Assembly (NCBI RefSeq): GCF_018881545.1
Contig: NZ_JACVQD010000001.1
Coordinates: 1,144,039 to 1,208,038 of the forward strand
Origin: Polynucleobacter alcilacus
GTDB lineage: Bacteria; Pseudomonadota; Gammaproteobacteria; Burkholderiales; Burkholderiaceae
DNA length: 64,000 nucleotides
Reading direction: 5' to 3'
Part shown: piece by piece, positions 26,216 to 34,532 of the stretch
Position numbering within the stretch: position 1 is the first letter of the stretch
Layout of the letters: every line of letters begins with the position of its first letter
Position numbers and translations under genes: made by a program
The notes under the pieces: generated by a model
Told to the model about the DNA's origin: nothing
The model's input: the letters and a program-made list of their open reading frames with translations, nothing else
Database searches by the model: none

Positions 26216-27016
26216 ATGACTGCAAATAGCATCCTTGAACGCGTTGCCGAAACTAGATCTACCAATGACGATCTTTTGGAGCGCTGGCGCGCTGGACAGC
26301 TGATTGACCCAATAGCCCGGCTTGCCCATAAACAAACTGCGGGCAAAGGTAGGGCTGGGCGCACATGGCTCGCCAACCCAGAAGACTCACTCTGCTTTTC
26401 CTTGGCCTTTCCATTTAAAAGAAGTCCGGCCGAACTCACTGGGCTTAGTCTATTAGTAGGGTTAGCGACAATCTCCGGCATCGCACAAGCATGTGGACTA
26501 GATGAAGAAGCGTTATATCAAAAGGGTATACGCCTAAAGTGGCCCAATGATTTACTCCTAAATGGGGCGAAGCTTGGCGGCATTTTGATAGAAGGTGGTC
26601 AAACAAAACCCAGTGATCCAAGCTGGATGATTATTGGTGTTGGACTTAATTTGTGCAATGCTAATGCAATTGAAGCAAGCTTGAGTAATCTCAATAATCT
26701 GAAGATTGGATCGCTGGATCAAATACTGCAAGCACCATCCAAAATTCCCGATATGGAATACCTTTGGCTAAAAATCGTTTCTGCTCTGGAGCGCCGTCTC
26801 AATGAATTTGATCGCCATGGCTTCATCCTTTTTGAAGAGCAATGGAAGAAGTGGGATGCTTATCAAGATCAAGCGGTATGCATCTCTGATACAGGTAAAG
26901 ATTCCCTATATGGAGTTGCAAAAGGGATAGACCACACTGGTGCACTACTATTACAACAAGAAAATAAAACCATCACCATTCATGCTGGTGATGTTTCTTT
27001 AAGAGTTCAATCATGA
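26216..27016 (+). CDS. birA: Biotin-[acetyl-CoA-carboxylase] ligase
   Basis: 266 aa. Catalytic loop GKGRAGRTWLANPEDSLCFSLAF, KWPNDLLLNGAKLGGILIEG and the small C-terminal SH3-like domain (about 220-266) are present. The DNA-binding helix-turn-helix of E. coli BirA is absent, so it is a monofunctional ligase and not a biotin repressor. It biotinylates the acetyl-CoA carboxylase carrier protein. Overlaps coaX by 4 nt. Confidence 0.95.
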   Translation: MTANSILERVAETRSTNDDLLERWRAGQLIDPIARLAHKQTAGKGRAGRTWLANPEDSLCFSLAFPFKRSPAELTGLSLLVGLATISGIAQACGLDEEALYQKGIRLKWPNDLLLNGAKLGGILIEGGQTKPSDPSWMIIGVGLNLCNANAIEASLSNLNNLKIGSLDQILQAPSKIPDMEYLWLKIVSALERRLNEFDRHGFILFEEQWKKWDAYQDQAVCISDTGKDSLYGVAKGIDHTGALLLQQENKTITIHAGDVSLRVQS

Positions 27017-27825
27017 GTCTTTACTTATTATTCGACGTTGGTAATACGCGCCTCAAATGGGCTGCCGTTGAATCATCACAACAGCCATCAGATCGACAAA
27101 AGAAGTTGTGGGCCTACTCTGGATCTATCAGCAGCAAATCTTTAGCATCTCCTGAACATAGATCGGAGCTTGCTGATTACATCGCTAAAACTTTGCCCAT
27201 GCCAGATGTCATTGGGTTTAGTTGCGTGGCTGGCGAAGACGCGATTGAAAATCTCAAATCCCTTTTTCCACAATGGGGGGCTATTTCCTGGAAACAGCTC
27301 AGCGGCAATACTGAATATGCCGGCGTTCGTACTCTTTATCGAGATCCTAGCAAGCTAGGTGCAGACCGTTGGGCTGCCGTCATTGGCGCGCGCGCCCTAT
27401 CCAGCACTAACACCTTAATCATTAACGCTGGAACAGCTACCACCATTGATTTACTTGGCTCAAATGGAGTGCACTATGGTGGCTGGATCTTGCCGGGACT
27501 CGAGCTAATGCAAACAAGCTTGGAGAGGAACACTGCGCAACTTCCTCTTGCTGTCCGTGGTGATCCTAATCAAGGCTTTGGCTTGTCTACCAACGATGCC
27601 ATTATTGGCGGGTGCGACGCTGCTCAAGTCGGCGCGATCCAATATGCCATTCAATTGGCCAAAGAAATGAATCATCCAGTCGAAAGAGTGTGGGTCGATG
27701 GGGGTAACGCCAAAATTCTGGTTAATGAGATAAATCGATCTCAAACGGCAGGTTTAATCGTCATCGAACCTGTTGAGGGCTTAGTCCTCCGCGGTATTTG
27801 GGCCTGGTTACTGCAGAATCTTTAA
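27013..27825 (+). CDS. coaX: Type III pantothenate kinase
   Basis: 270 aa. ATP-binding DVGNTRLKWA at the N-terminus, the catalytic GADRWAAVIGA, and NAGTATTIDLL plus GGWILPG are the CoaX signature motifs. It phosphorylates pantothenate in the first step of coenzyme A synthesis and is unrelated to CoaA. Cotranscribed with birA; its TAA overlaps the convergent heptose adenylyltransferase stop by 4 nt. Confidence 0.96.
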   Translation: MSLYLLFDVGNTRLKWAAVESSQQPSDRQKKLWAYSGSISSKSLASPEHRSELADYIAKTLPMPDVIGFSCVAGEDAIENLKSLFPQWGAISWKQLSGNTEYAGVRTLYRDPSKLGADRWAAVIGARALSSTNTLIINAGTATTIDLLGSNGVHYGGWILPGLELMQTSLERNTAQLPLAVRGDPNQGFGLSTNDAIIGGCDAAQVGAIQYAIQLAKEMNHPVERVWVDGGNAKILVNEINRSQTAGLIVIEPVEGLVLRGIWAWLLQNL

Positions 27826-28310
27826 GAGCGGATCCTACCGAGGAGGCTGGTAGTCGAGCGCTCATAAAGAAATGGAATGGCGATCGCTTTGCCTCCCCAG
27901 CTTTTCACTAAATGTGTTTCTGCCAAGGTATCAATTTCATAATCGCCGCCTTTGACATAAATATCCGGCCGAATTTTCTCAATCAAGTTCACTGGCGTTT
28001 GCTCAGCAAAGAGCACCACCATATCAACACTCTCAAGGGCGGCTAACAAGGCTTGACGATCAGCCTCTGAATTAATTGGCCTGTCATCGCCTTTACCCAG
28101 CATTTTTACTGAAGCATCTGAATTCACGCCCGCTACTAGGCTTCCACCTAGAGCGCGCGCTTGAGCTAAATAGCTGGCATGTCCGCGATGCAAGATATCA
28201 AATACCCCATTAGTAAATACCAATGGTCTAGGAAGCTTTGCAATGCGTGCTGCAAGCTGGTCCAGAGGACAAACTTTAGATTCAAAAGAAGGTAGCGGTA
28301 AAGAACTCAT
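27822..28310 (-). CDS. rfaE2: D-glycero-beta-D-manno-heptose 1-phosphate adenylyltransferase
   Basis: 162 aa, corresponding to the C-terminal half of E. coli HldE. The nucleotidyltransferase signature FTNGVFDILHRGHASYLAQARALG carries the HxGH motif, and later KGGDYEIDTLAE and SWGGKAIAIPFLYERSTTSLLGRIR are typical. It makes ADP-heptose precursor for the lipopolysaccharide core; the separate kinase (RfaE1) must be elsewhere. Confidence 0.94.
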   Translation of the reverse strand: MSSLPLPSFESKVCPLDQLAARIAKLPRPLVFTNGVFDILHRGHASYLAQARALGGSLVAGVNSDASVKMLGKGDDRPINSEADRQALLAALESVDMVVLFAEQTPVNLIEKIRPDIYVKGGDYEIDTLAETHLVKSWGGKAIAIPFLYERSTTSLLGRIRS

Positions 28311-28404
28311 AGCTCAATATTAATGGCTTTAGGAGTAGTCCAGCGATATTACTCAGAATGTCTTAGACTTGATGCACTCAGGATCCAATAAAAGAAGGCG
28401 CTAA

Positions 28405-28986
28405 ATGCACTGCCGTATCCCCCGATTCATCCTCTCTTGGCTTTTTACCCCACTAGCCCTCCTAGCCGATATAAACATTGCCAATGCTGCCACTAGTTGC
28501 AGCCCTCTGTTATCGCATACCTTCCCCCGTCTGCAGGATGAGGCCCCACAAAACCTCTGCCAATACCAGGGCAAAGTAATCCTCGTTGTGAATACCGCCA
28601 GCTTTTGTGGCTTTACCAGTCAATATGAAGGACTTGAGAAGATTTATGCCAAATACAAAGATCAGGGTTTCGTAGTTTTGGGTTTTCCTTCTAATGATTT
28701 TGGCCAACAGGAGCCAGGAAGCAATAAAGAAATAGCTGATTTTTGTAAAAATACCTATGACGTGAAGTTCCCGATGTTTGCAAAGAGCTCGGTCTCAGGC
28801 AGCAACCCGAACCCCCTCTTTAAGATGTTGATTACTAAAACCGGTACAACTCCAAAATGGAACTTTTATAAATATCTGATTGACCGCAACGGAAATGTGA
28901 TTGACTCCTACGGCAGCATGACCAAGCCAAGCAGTAGCAGCCTCACTGGTGCAATCGAAAAGCTCTTGGGAGAAAAGTCCCAGTGA
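28405..28986 (+). CDS. Glutathione peroxidase with secretion signal
   Basis: 193 aa. An N-terminal signal-like segment (about residues 8-28, ILSWLFTPLALLADINIANAA) suggests export. The catalytic triad is visible: Cys in VVNTASFCGFTSQYEGL (Cys replacing selenocysteine), Gln in FGQQEPGSN, Trp in TPKWNFYKYL. It reduces hydroperoxides, in this class usually with thioredoxin-type donors. Its stop overlaps the GTG of the next gene by 4 nt, tying it to the lipid-modification genes. Confidence 0.93.
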   Translation: MHCRIPRFILSWLFTPLALLADINIANAATSCSPLLSHTFPRLQDEAPQNLCQYQGKVILVVNTASFCGFTSQYEGLEKIYAKYKDQGFVVLGFPSNDFGQQEPGSNKEIADFCKNTYDVKFPMFAKSSVSGSNPNPLFKMLITKTGTTPKWNFYKYLIDRNGNVIDSYGSMTKPSSSSLTGAIEKLLGEKSQ

Positions 28987-30371
28987 TAAAAAAACGTATC
29001 GCCATTGTTGGGTCTGGCATATCTGGGCTCGGCTGCGCTTATGCCTTACGAGAGCATCCTGAATTTGACTTAACCATCTATGAGTCTGGCGATCACATTG
29101 GCGGCCATAGTAATACAGTTGATTTCAATTGCCCAGTTAACGGCAAGCAAATCACGCATGGGGTTGACACTGGGTTCTTGGTTTTCAATCGCAAAACCTA
29201 TCCGCGCCTAGTCCGGCTCTTTGAAGAAATTCAAGCTCCCATAGCTCCTTCGGAAATGTCCTTCTCAGTATCAATTGATACATCCGAGAAAAATCAAGGT
29301 AACAAAAATATTGAATGGGCCGGAAACGATCTCAACTCATTCTTTGGCCAGAGGTCTAATTTGCTCTCACCATCCTTTTGGCGAATGGCTTACGATATTT
29401 TACGCTTCAATCGTCTAGCAACTAAGCTAGCTAAACAGCAAATTGATGCAGGTCATCTTTACAAAGAGCCTAATGAAACGATTGCCAACTTCCTAGACCG
29501 TAACCGCCTCAGTCAAAGCTTTAGAGAAAATTATTTTTTACCAATGATCGGCGCGATCTGGTCTTGTTCAGTTGAGCAAATGCTCGAGTTTCCGATTCAA
29601 ACGATGGTCCGCTTCTGTCACAACCATGGTTTATTGCAGATCCAAAACCGTCCTCAATGGCTTACGATTCAAGGTGGCTCACGAGAATACGTGAAACGCA
29701 TTTTGGCTGCCTTAGCCACTCATCAAGTAAAGATTGTTCGCGAGGCTGTACAGCGCATTAATGCCCCTCAAGATGGCACATCTCAAGTTGAGCTGCTTAC
29801 TCAATCCGGTTCAGTATTTTTTGACGAAGTTGTCATGGCCTGTCATAGCGATCAAACACTTGATGTAGTTCACGGAATTAATCAACAAGCCCGAAATATT
29901 TTGGCAGCAATTCCTTATCAAAAGAATCGCGCAATTCTTCATACTGATGTCCGATTTTTGCCCAATGAAAAACGCTGTTGGGCAGCCTGGAATTACACCG
30001 CCAAGTCAGGCATGAAGTTGTCATCAAAGCAGCATGTCAGCGTCAACTACCTGATTAATCGCTTGCAGCCACTGCCCGATCAGCTTAAAGATATTCCCAT
30101 TATCGTTAGCCTTAATCCTGCTTCGGAGCCAGATCCTCGGCTGATTCATCAAGAAATCCATTATTCACACCCCGTCTTTGATATGAGTGCCATTCAAGCG
30201 CAAAAAGAATTGCCGCTCATACAAGGCGCATCCTCTATCTGGTATTGCGGTGCCTGGACCGGCTTTGGCTTTCATGAGGACGGCTTACGTTCTGGTGAAC
30301 TGGTAGCAGAAGCCTTAATCGAGCGTATTCGGTCTCCACACAAAATACTTCCTAAGCAAGACGCTCAATAA
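28983..30371 (+). CDS. FAD-dependent amine-oxidase-like protein
   Basis: 462 aa starting at GTG. The dinucleotide-binding motif RIAIVGSGISGLGCAYALREH opens the protein, followed by GGHSNTVDF and the C-terminal FAD contact WYCGAWTGFGFHEDGLRSG. It matches the flavoprotein family regularly found with DUF1365 and cyclopropane-fatty-acid-synthase genes. Related flavoproteins act on acyl chains of phospholipids (for example UfaD in furan fatty acid synthesis), so a lipid oxidoreductase is more likely than an amine oxidase. Followed directly by the DUF1365 gene. Confidence 0.85.
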   Translation: MIKKRIAIVGSGISGLGCAYALREHPEFDLTIYESGDHIGGHSNTVDFNCPVNGKQITHGVDTGFLVFNRKTYPRLVRLFEEIQAPIAPSEMSFSVSIDTSEKNQGNKNIEWAGNDLNSFFGQRSNLLSPSFWRMAYDILRFNRLATKLAKQQIDAGHLYKEPNETIANFLDRNRLSQSFRENYFLPMIGAIWSCSVEQMLEFPIQTMVRFCHNHGLLQIQNRPQWLTIQGGSREYVKRILAALATHQVKIVREAVQRINAPQDGTSQVELLTQSGSVFFDEVVMACHSDQTLDVVHGINQQARNILAAIPYQKNRAILHTDVRFLPNEKRCWAAWNYTAKSGMKLSSKQHVSVNYLINRLQPLPDQLKDIPIIVSLNPASEPDPRLIHQEIHYSHPVFDMSAIQAQKELPLIQGASSIWYCGAWTGFGFHEDGLRSGELVAEALIERIRSPHKILPKQDAQ

Positions 30372-31157
30372 ATGAATTCGCCAAAGATTAACTTTGGGCT
30401 TGTGAAGCATCAGCGACTTAGGCCAGCCAAAAATGCCTTTGGTTATGGTGTATTCACCATATCTATCCCAATGCGTGCCAGGAGTCTTAATCCTCAGCTA
30501 TTAAATCAATACGGCTTAAAAGACAATCGCCTAGGCTTATTTTCTTTCTTTGATAAAGATCATGGCCTTGGGCAAGAAGATAGTCTGAAATGGATTGAGA
30601 ATATATTGCAAGAAAATGCAATCCCCAATGTAGATGGCGAAATTTGGCTACAAACTTTTCCAAGAGTTTTAGCTTATGTATTTAATCCCATCAGTTTTTG
30701 GATGTGCACACGCGCAGATGGTCAAGTACAGGCTGTACTGGCTGAAGTGAATAATACCTTTGGGGAGCGTCACTGCTACTTGCTCTACAAAAGCTCAGGG
30801 GATGTTTTATGTTCTGGCGAAACACTCAACAGTAAAAAAGTATTCTATGTATCCCCATTTTGTGAGGTACGTGGCGAGTACCATTTTCGTTTCCTATTTC
30901 CTCAAGACAGCAGTAGCGGGACTCATTCAGTTTGCCGAATTGAACTGCATGAAGATGGCTCTCCACTGATCAATACCAGTATCAGCGGAACTAGTTATCC
31001 CTTAAGTCAACGCAAGCTCTGGCTGGCGTTTCTACGCTTTCCTTTAATGAGTCTTGGGGTAATATTTCGTATCCACTGGCAAGCCTTGAAATTATGGCTA
31101 AAAGGTGTACCCTTTCACTCAAAGCCCAACCCACCAGAATTCGAAGTTAGCAAATGA
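30372..31157 (+). CDS. DUF1365 family protein
   Basis: 261 aa. LVKHQRLRPAKNAFGYGVFTISIPM, LGLFSFFDKDHGLG, PRVLAYVFNPISFWMC and AEVNNTFGERHCYLL are the family's conserved blocks; a C-terminal hydrophobic and basic stretch (about 215-245) may touch the membrane. No activity is established for DUF1365, but its constant linkage to the flavoprotein and Cfa-like genes implies a shared lipid pathway. It begins immediately after the flavoprotein stop and overlaps the next gene by 4 nt. Confidence 0.9.
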   Translation: MNSPKINFGLVKHQRLRPAKNAFGYGVFTISIPMRARSLNPQLLNQYGLKDNRLGLFSFFDKDHGLGQEDSLKWIENILQENAIPNVDGEIWLQTFPRVLAYVFNPISFWMCTRADGQVQAVLAEVNNTFGERHCYLLYKSSGDVLCSGETLNSKKVFYVSPFCEVRGEYHFRFLFPQDSSSGTHSVCRIELHEDGSPLINTSISGTSYPLSQRKLWLAFLRFPLMSLGVIFRIHWQALKLWLKGVPFHSKPNPPEFEVSK

Positions 31158-32449
31158 ATCGTCCTGGACAATCCCTTCTATCGAGACTAAATTTCTCAGG
31201 GCCACAGAGAAATGCTGCCAAGGCCAACCCTTTTCGTATTAGTACTAATACACTTTTACGACTTTTATCGCAGCTGAGTAGCGGCCACTTAAAAATGACG
31301 CTACCCAATGGTGATGTGAAGGAGTTTGGAAATCAAGCCGATGAACTACATGCTGAGATACACATCTTAGATTGGTCAGTCTTTAGACAAGTGATTTCTC
31401 ACGGAGATATTGGCTTTGCAGAGAGTTATATTCGTGGGGAATGGAATACACCAGATCTAAAAGCCATTCTGGAGCTAGCGATTCGCAATCGGACCATTCT
31501 CGAAAAAGCCATCTATGGTAACTGGTACGGATCCATTCTTTACCGTATCAGACATTGGCTGCGCGACAACTCGAAATCGGGTAGCCGCAAGAATATTCAT
31601 GCCCACTATGATCTTGGAAATGCTTTCTACACCTTATGGCTTGATCCAACGATGAGCTATTCCAGTGCCTGGTTTTCTGGGGGAGATAAGCACTCTCTCG
31701 TCGATGCCCAGCGCGCCAAGATTGGACGTATTTTTCAATCTTTGAGAACTAAGCCAGGCGATCACATTCTAGAGATAGGTTGTGGCTGGGGCGGTGTTAT
31801 GGAGGAAGCCCTAAGAAGTAATATGGCCATTACGGGTCTTACCTTATCTACAGAACAAAAAGTCTTTGCTGAAGATCGATTGCAAAAAATCCAGTTACAA
31901 ATAGTAGATCCAAAACCATTTGAAGTTCGTTTGCAAGATTATCGTGACTGCGAAGAACAGTATGAAGGCATTGCTTCAGTTGAAATGTTCGAGGCTGTCG
32001 GAGAGAAACATTGGCCCGAATATTTTCAGACACTGGCCAAATGTCTAAAAGCCGGCGGTAAAGCCTGCATTCAAACCATTGTGATTGCCGAAGAGTTCTT
32101 TGATCGCTACCGTCAAAGTACGGACTTTATTCAGCAATATGTATTCCCTGGTGGAATGCTCCCCTCTCGCACGAGCTTTAAAGAAAGTGCCGCTAAGGCT
32201 GGATTACAAATTGAAGCTGAATTTGCTTTTGGGGTTGACTATGCAAAAACGCTTTGTCTATGGCGCGAGAGTTTCAATCAAAAACTTCATGAAGTTCGTC
32301 GGCTAGGATTTGATGAAGCTTTTATCCGTCTCTGGAATTTCTATCTCATGTATTGTGCTGCAGGATTTGCAGAGCGCAGCATCGATGTAGTGCAATTTAC
32401 CCTGAGTCATCAACCCAAACACGCATCTCCTGATGCTCTCAGCGTATGA
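31154..32449 (+). CDS. Cyclopropane-fatty-acyl-phospholipid synthase family methyltransferase
   Basis: 431 aa. The SAM loop is ILEIGCGWGGVMEEALR; HAHYDLGNAFYTLWLDPTMSYSSAWF and EMFEAVGEKHWPEYF are the Cfa family's lipid- and bicarbonate-site blocks. It should transfer a methyl(ene) group from SAM to a double bond of a membrane phospholipid acyl chain. Whether the product is a cyclopropane, a methyl branch or a further-oxidised chain cannot be told from sequence; the flavoprotein neighbour favours further modification. Confidence 0.92.
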   Translation: MNRPGQSLLSRLNFSGPQRNAAKANPFRISTNTLLRLLSQLSSGHLKMTLPNGDVKEFGNQADELHAEIHILDWSVFRQVISHGDIGFAESYIRGEWNTPDLKAILELAIRNRTILEKAIYGNWYGSILYRIRHWLRDNSKSGSRKNIHAHYDLGNAFYTLWLDPTMSYSSAWFSGGDKHSLVDAQRAKIGRIFQSLRTKPGDHILEIGCGWGGVMEEALRSNMAITGLTLSTEQKVFAEDRLQKIQLQIVDPKPFEVRLQDYRDCEEQYEGIASVEMFEAVGEKHWPEYFQTLAKCLKAGGKACIQTIVIAEEFFDRYRQSTDFIQQYVFPGGMLPSRTSFKESAAKAGLQIEAEFAFGVDYAKTLCLWRESFNQKLHEVRRLGFDEAFIRLWNFYLMYCAAGFAERSIDVVQFTLSHQPKHASPDALSV

Positions 32450-33222
32450 AGCAAAAGGGTATCGCTCTTTTTTCAGGAAAACGTGTCTGGGTCATTGGCG
32501 CCTCTAGTGGTATTGGCGAAGCTTGTGCTAAAGCACTCATCCAATCAGGGGCTAAAGTTGCCCTCTCTAGTCGCAGGGAAGAACGCTTAATCCCAATAGC
32601 ATCCCAGGGTCAACTCGGTCAAACTTTGGTGCTACCCTTAGATGTCACCGATGATGCACAATTCAAAGCGGGATATGCCTCCATCCTCAATACCTGGGGC
32701 GGCGTAGATCTTTTACTTTTTGTCTCTGGTGTTTATATGCCGTTGCGTGCAGATAGTTTTACCATTGAGATCGCAGAACAAACGATTAACGCCAACCTAC
32801 TAGGACCTATGCGTGCAGTTGCCTTAGTGTTGCCTGAAATGCTCAAGGCGCACAATGGTCACATTGCCATCGTTGGCAGTGTTGCGGGATATAGCGGATT
32901 ACCTAAAGCCTTAGCTTATGGGCCTAGCAAGGCTGCAATCATCAATTTCTGTGAAACGCTTTACTATGATCTTCTCCCTCAAGGTATCAGTGTTCATATG
33001 ATTTCTCCAGGGTTTGTTGCCACAGAAGCCACCGCTCAGAATGATTTTGAGATGCCCGCCCTCATTAGTGCTGAAGAGGCTGCCACTGAGATCTTGAGTG
33101 GGATCCAAAAGGGAGAATTTGACATTCATTTCCCTAAAAGATTTTCAAGATTCTTAAAATTTCTCAGAATATTGCCTTATCCACTGTACTTTTGGATTGT
33201 CCGCCGCTTTGTAAAAATCTAA
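32446..33222 (+). CDS. Short-chain dehydrogenase/reductase
   Basis: 258 aa. Cofactor motif VIGASSGIGEACAKAL and an arginine pair (SSRREERL) that favours NADPH; active site serine in VGSVAGYSG and tyrosine-lysine in AYGPSKAAIINF. The C-terminal 30 residues are hydrophobic and basic (PKRFSRFLKFLRILPYPLYFWIVRRFVKI overall), suggesting membrane association, which suits a lipid substrate. Last gene of the five-gene cluster, overlapping its neighbour by 4 nt. Confidence 0.9.
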   Translation: MKQKGIALFSGKRVWVIGASSGIGEACAKALIQSGAKVALSSRREERLIPIASQGQLGQTLVLPLDVTDDAQFKAGYASILNTWGGVDLLLFVSGVYMPLRADSFTIEIAEQTINANLLGPMRAVALVLPEMLKAHNGHIAIVGSVAGYSGLPKALAYGPSKAAIINFCETLYYDLLPQGISVHMISPGFVATEATAQNDFEMPALISAEEAATEILSGIQKGEFDIHFPKRFSRFLKFLRILPYPLYFWIVRRFVKI

Positions 33223-33253
33223 GCTGCAGTAGCAATTAAATCAAACAAGGTCA

Positions 33254-33901
33254 TTACTGCTTGTATTTCTCTTTTCGAATCTTTTCTTCTAAATAATCCA
33301 TCACTGCAATTGCTTTGGATTTAGATCCGGCAATTGACGGTGAAGTGACATACTTTCCTTGCATCACTATCGTTGGAACGCCATCGATGCGATAGGCTTC
33401 TGTTAATTGCTTAGCAGCACGCGCTTTAGAAACCACCGCAAAAGAACGATACGTAGCCAAGAAGGTATTGCGATCAATGCCTTGGGAAGCAACCCAATCT
33501 GCAATCTCTGGCTCAGTCAGTAAGCGCTTGTTCTCTTTATGCATGGCATACATGACCTTGTCATTCATGGCATCCCCTTTGCCCATGGCTTCAAGCGCAT
33601 AAAATAATTGGCTGTGTGGCAGAAAATCATCACGGAAGGCGACCGGGACCCGCCGGAAAGCAACATCCTTCGGCTGACGTTTAACCCAGCTAGTCAGTTC
33701 TGGCTCAAAATCATAGCAATGCGGACAGCCGTACCAAAAGAACTCAATCACCTCTACTTTGCCCTTGGTTTCTACAGGCTGAGCGATGGGCAGAATACGA
33801 TAATCGAAGCCCTCTTCAATCTTTTGGCCTTGTGCACTAACCATACCGCTCAAACAATAAAGCGTTAGGAGAATGAGGATTCTTTTGCTAAATGAAATCA
33901 T
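33254..33901 (-). CDS. dsbA: Thiol:disulfide interchange protein DsbA
   Basis: 215 aa with a signal peptide (RILILLTLYCLSGMVSAQG), the active site CPHC in EFFWYGCPHCYDFEP and the cis-proline loop GVPTIVMQGKYV. It introduces disulfides into periplasmic proteins and needs DsbB, not encoded here. Its start overlaps the stop of the SPOR gene by 4 nt, the argS-SPOR-dsbA order known from other betaproteobacteria. Confidence 0.95.
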   Translation of the reverse strand: MISFSKRILILLTLYCLSGMVSAQGQKIEEGFDYRILPIAQPVETKGKVEVIEFFWYGCPHCYDFEPELTSWVKRQPKDVAFRRVPVAFRDDFLPHSQLFYALEAMGKGDAMNDKVMYAMHKENKRLLTEPEIADWVASQGIDRNTFLATYRSFAVVSKARAAKQLTEAYRIDGVPTIVMQGKYVTSPSIAGSKSKAIAVMDYLEEKIRKEKYKQ

Positions 33902-34494
33902 GATTTGCTGGCTTTAATAAGGGTTGATTTGATGCCCATGCCATTCAACTTATCTCGCACAGGATTGCTGTCTTCAACACTGTTATAGGGGCCCGTACGG
34001 ACACGCCACAATGTGTTTCCGTCGCTCGTTACTTCGCTGAGTTGTGCCTGAATACCCTGAATTGCTAAGTTTGCTTTTTGAGCATCAGCATCAGCTCGTT
34101 TTACAAAGGCGCCTACTTGCAAGAAGTAAATAGAGTCTGATTTAGCAGCAGAATTATCGGCTGGCTTTTTACCGCTCACCAAATCACCAATAGGGTCAGG
34201 CGATGCAGCTGCTGGAGTCTTACTTTGCAAAGGCTTATTCAGATCCAATTGCTCAGCAGGTGGTGCGGTTTCTCCCTCTGCAGGGGGAGCAGCAGGCTTA
34301 ATCGTTAAGGGTAAATTGGGTGCACGTACCCCCGGTCTTTCCTGGGGGGTATTCTTAGAAAGGTAGAAAGCAATCATAAAAGCAATACCAAGACCAGCGC
34401 CTAGGCCTAATATAAAGCCCAAGATGGTGCCGCCAAACTGGGCATTGTCTTTATCAGTCTTCATGAAGCCTGTTTGTTGATTCGGTTTTTTCAT
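33898..34494 (-). CDS. SPOR domain membrane protein
   Basis: 198 aa: a short cytoplasmic N-terminus, one membrane helix (about 24-45, GTILGFILGLGAGLGIAFMIAFYL), a Pro/Ala-rich periplasmic linker (about 55-115), and a C-terminal SPOR domain (about 120-198; YFLQVGAFVKRADADAQKANL, LWRVRTGPYNS). SPOR domains bind denuded peptidoglycan at the division septum, so it is probably an FtsN-like or septal accessory protein. Lies between argS and dsbA. An internal ATG (MKTDKDN) is an alternative start. Confidence 0.9.
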   Translation of the reverse strand: MKKPNQQTGFMKTDKDNAQFGGTILGFILGLGAGLGIAFMIAFYLSKNTPQERPGVRAPNLPLTIKPAAPPAEGETAPPAEQLDLNKPLQSKTPAAASPDPIGDLVSGKKPADNSAAKSDSIYFLQVGAFVKRADADAQKANLAIQGIQAQLSEVTSDGNTLWRVRTGPYNSVEDSNPVRDKLNGMGIKSTLIKASKS

Positions 34495-34532
34495 TGTTTC
34501 CTCATCTTACATTTTCACTTCATTTACTGCCA

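Noticed and set aside
28311..28404. RpoE/ChrR-type ECF promoter before the glutathione peroxidase gene.
   Set aside because: A TGATGC resembling the -35 exists, but no fitting -10 lies at the required spacing.
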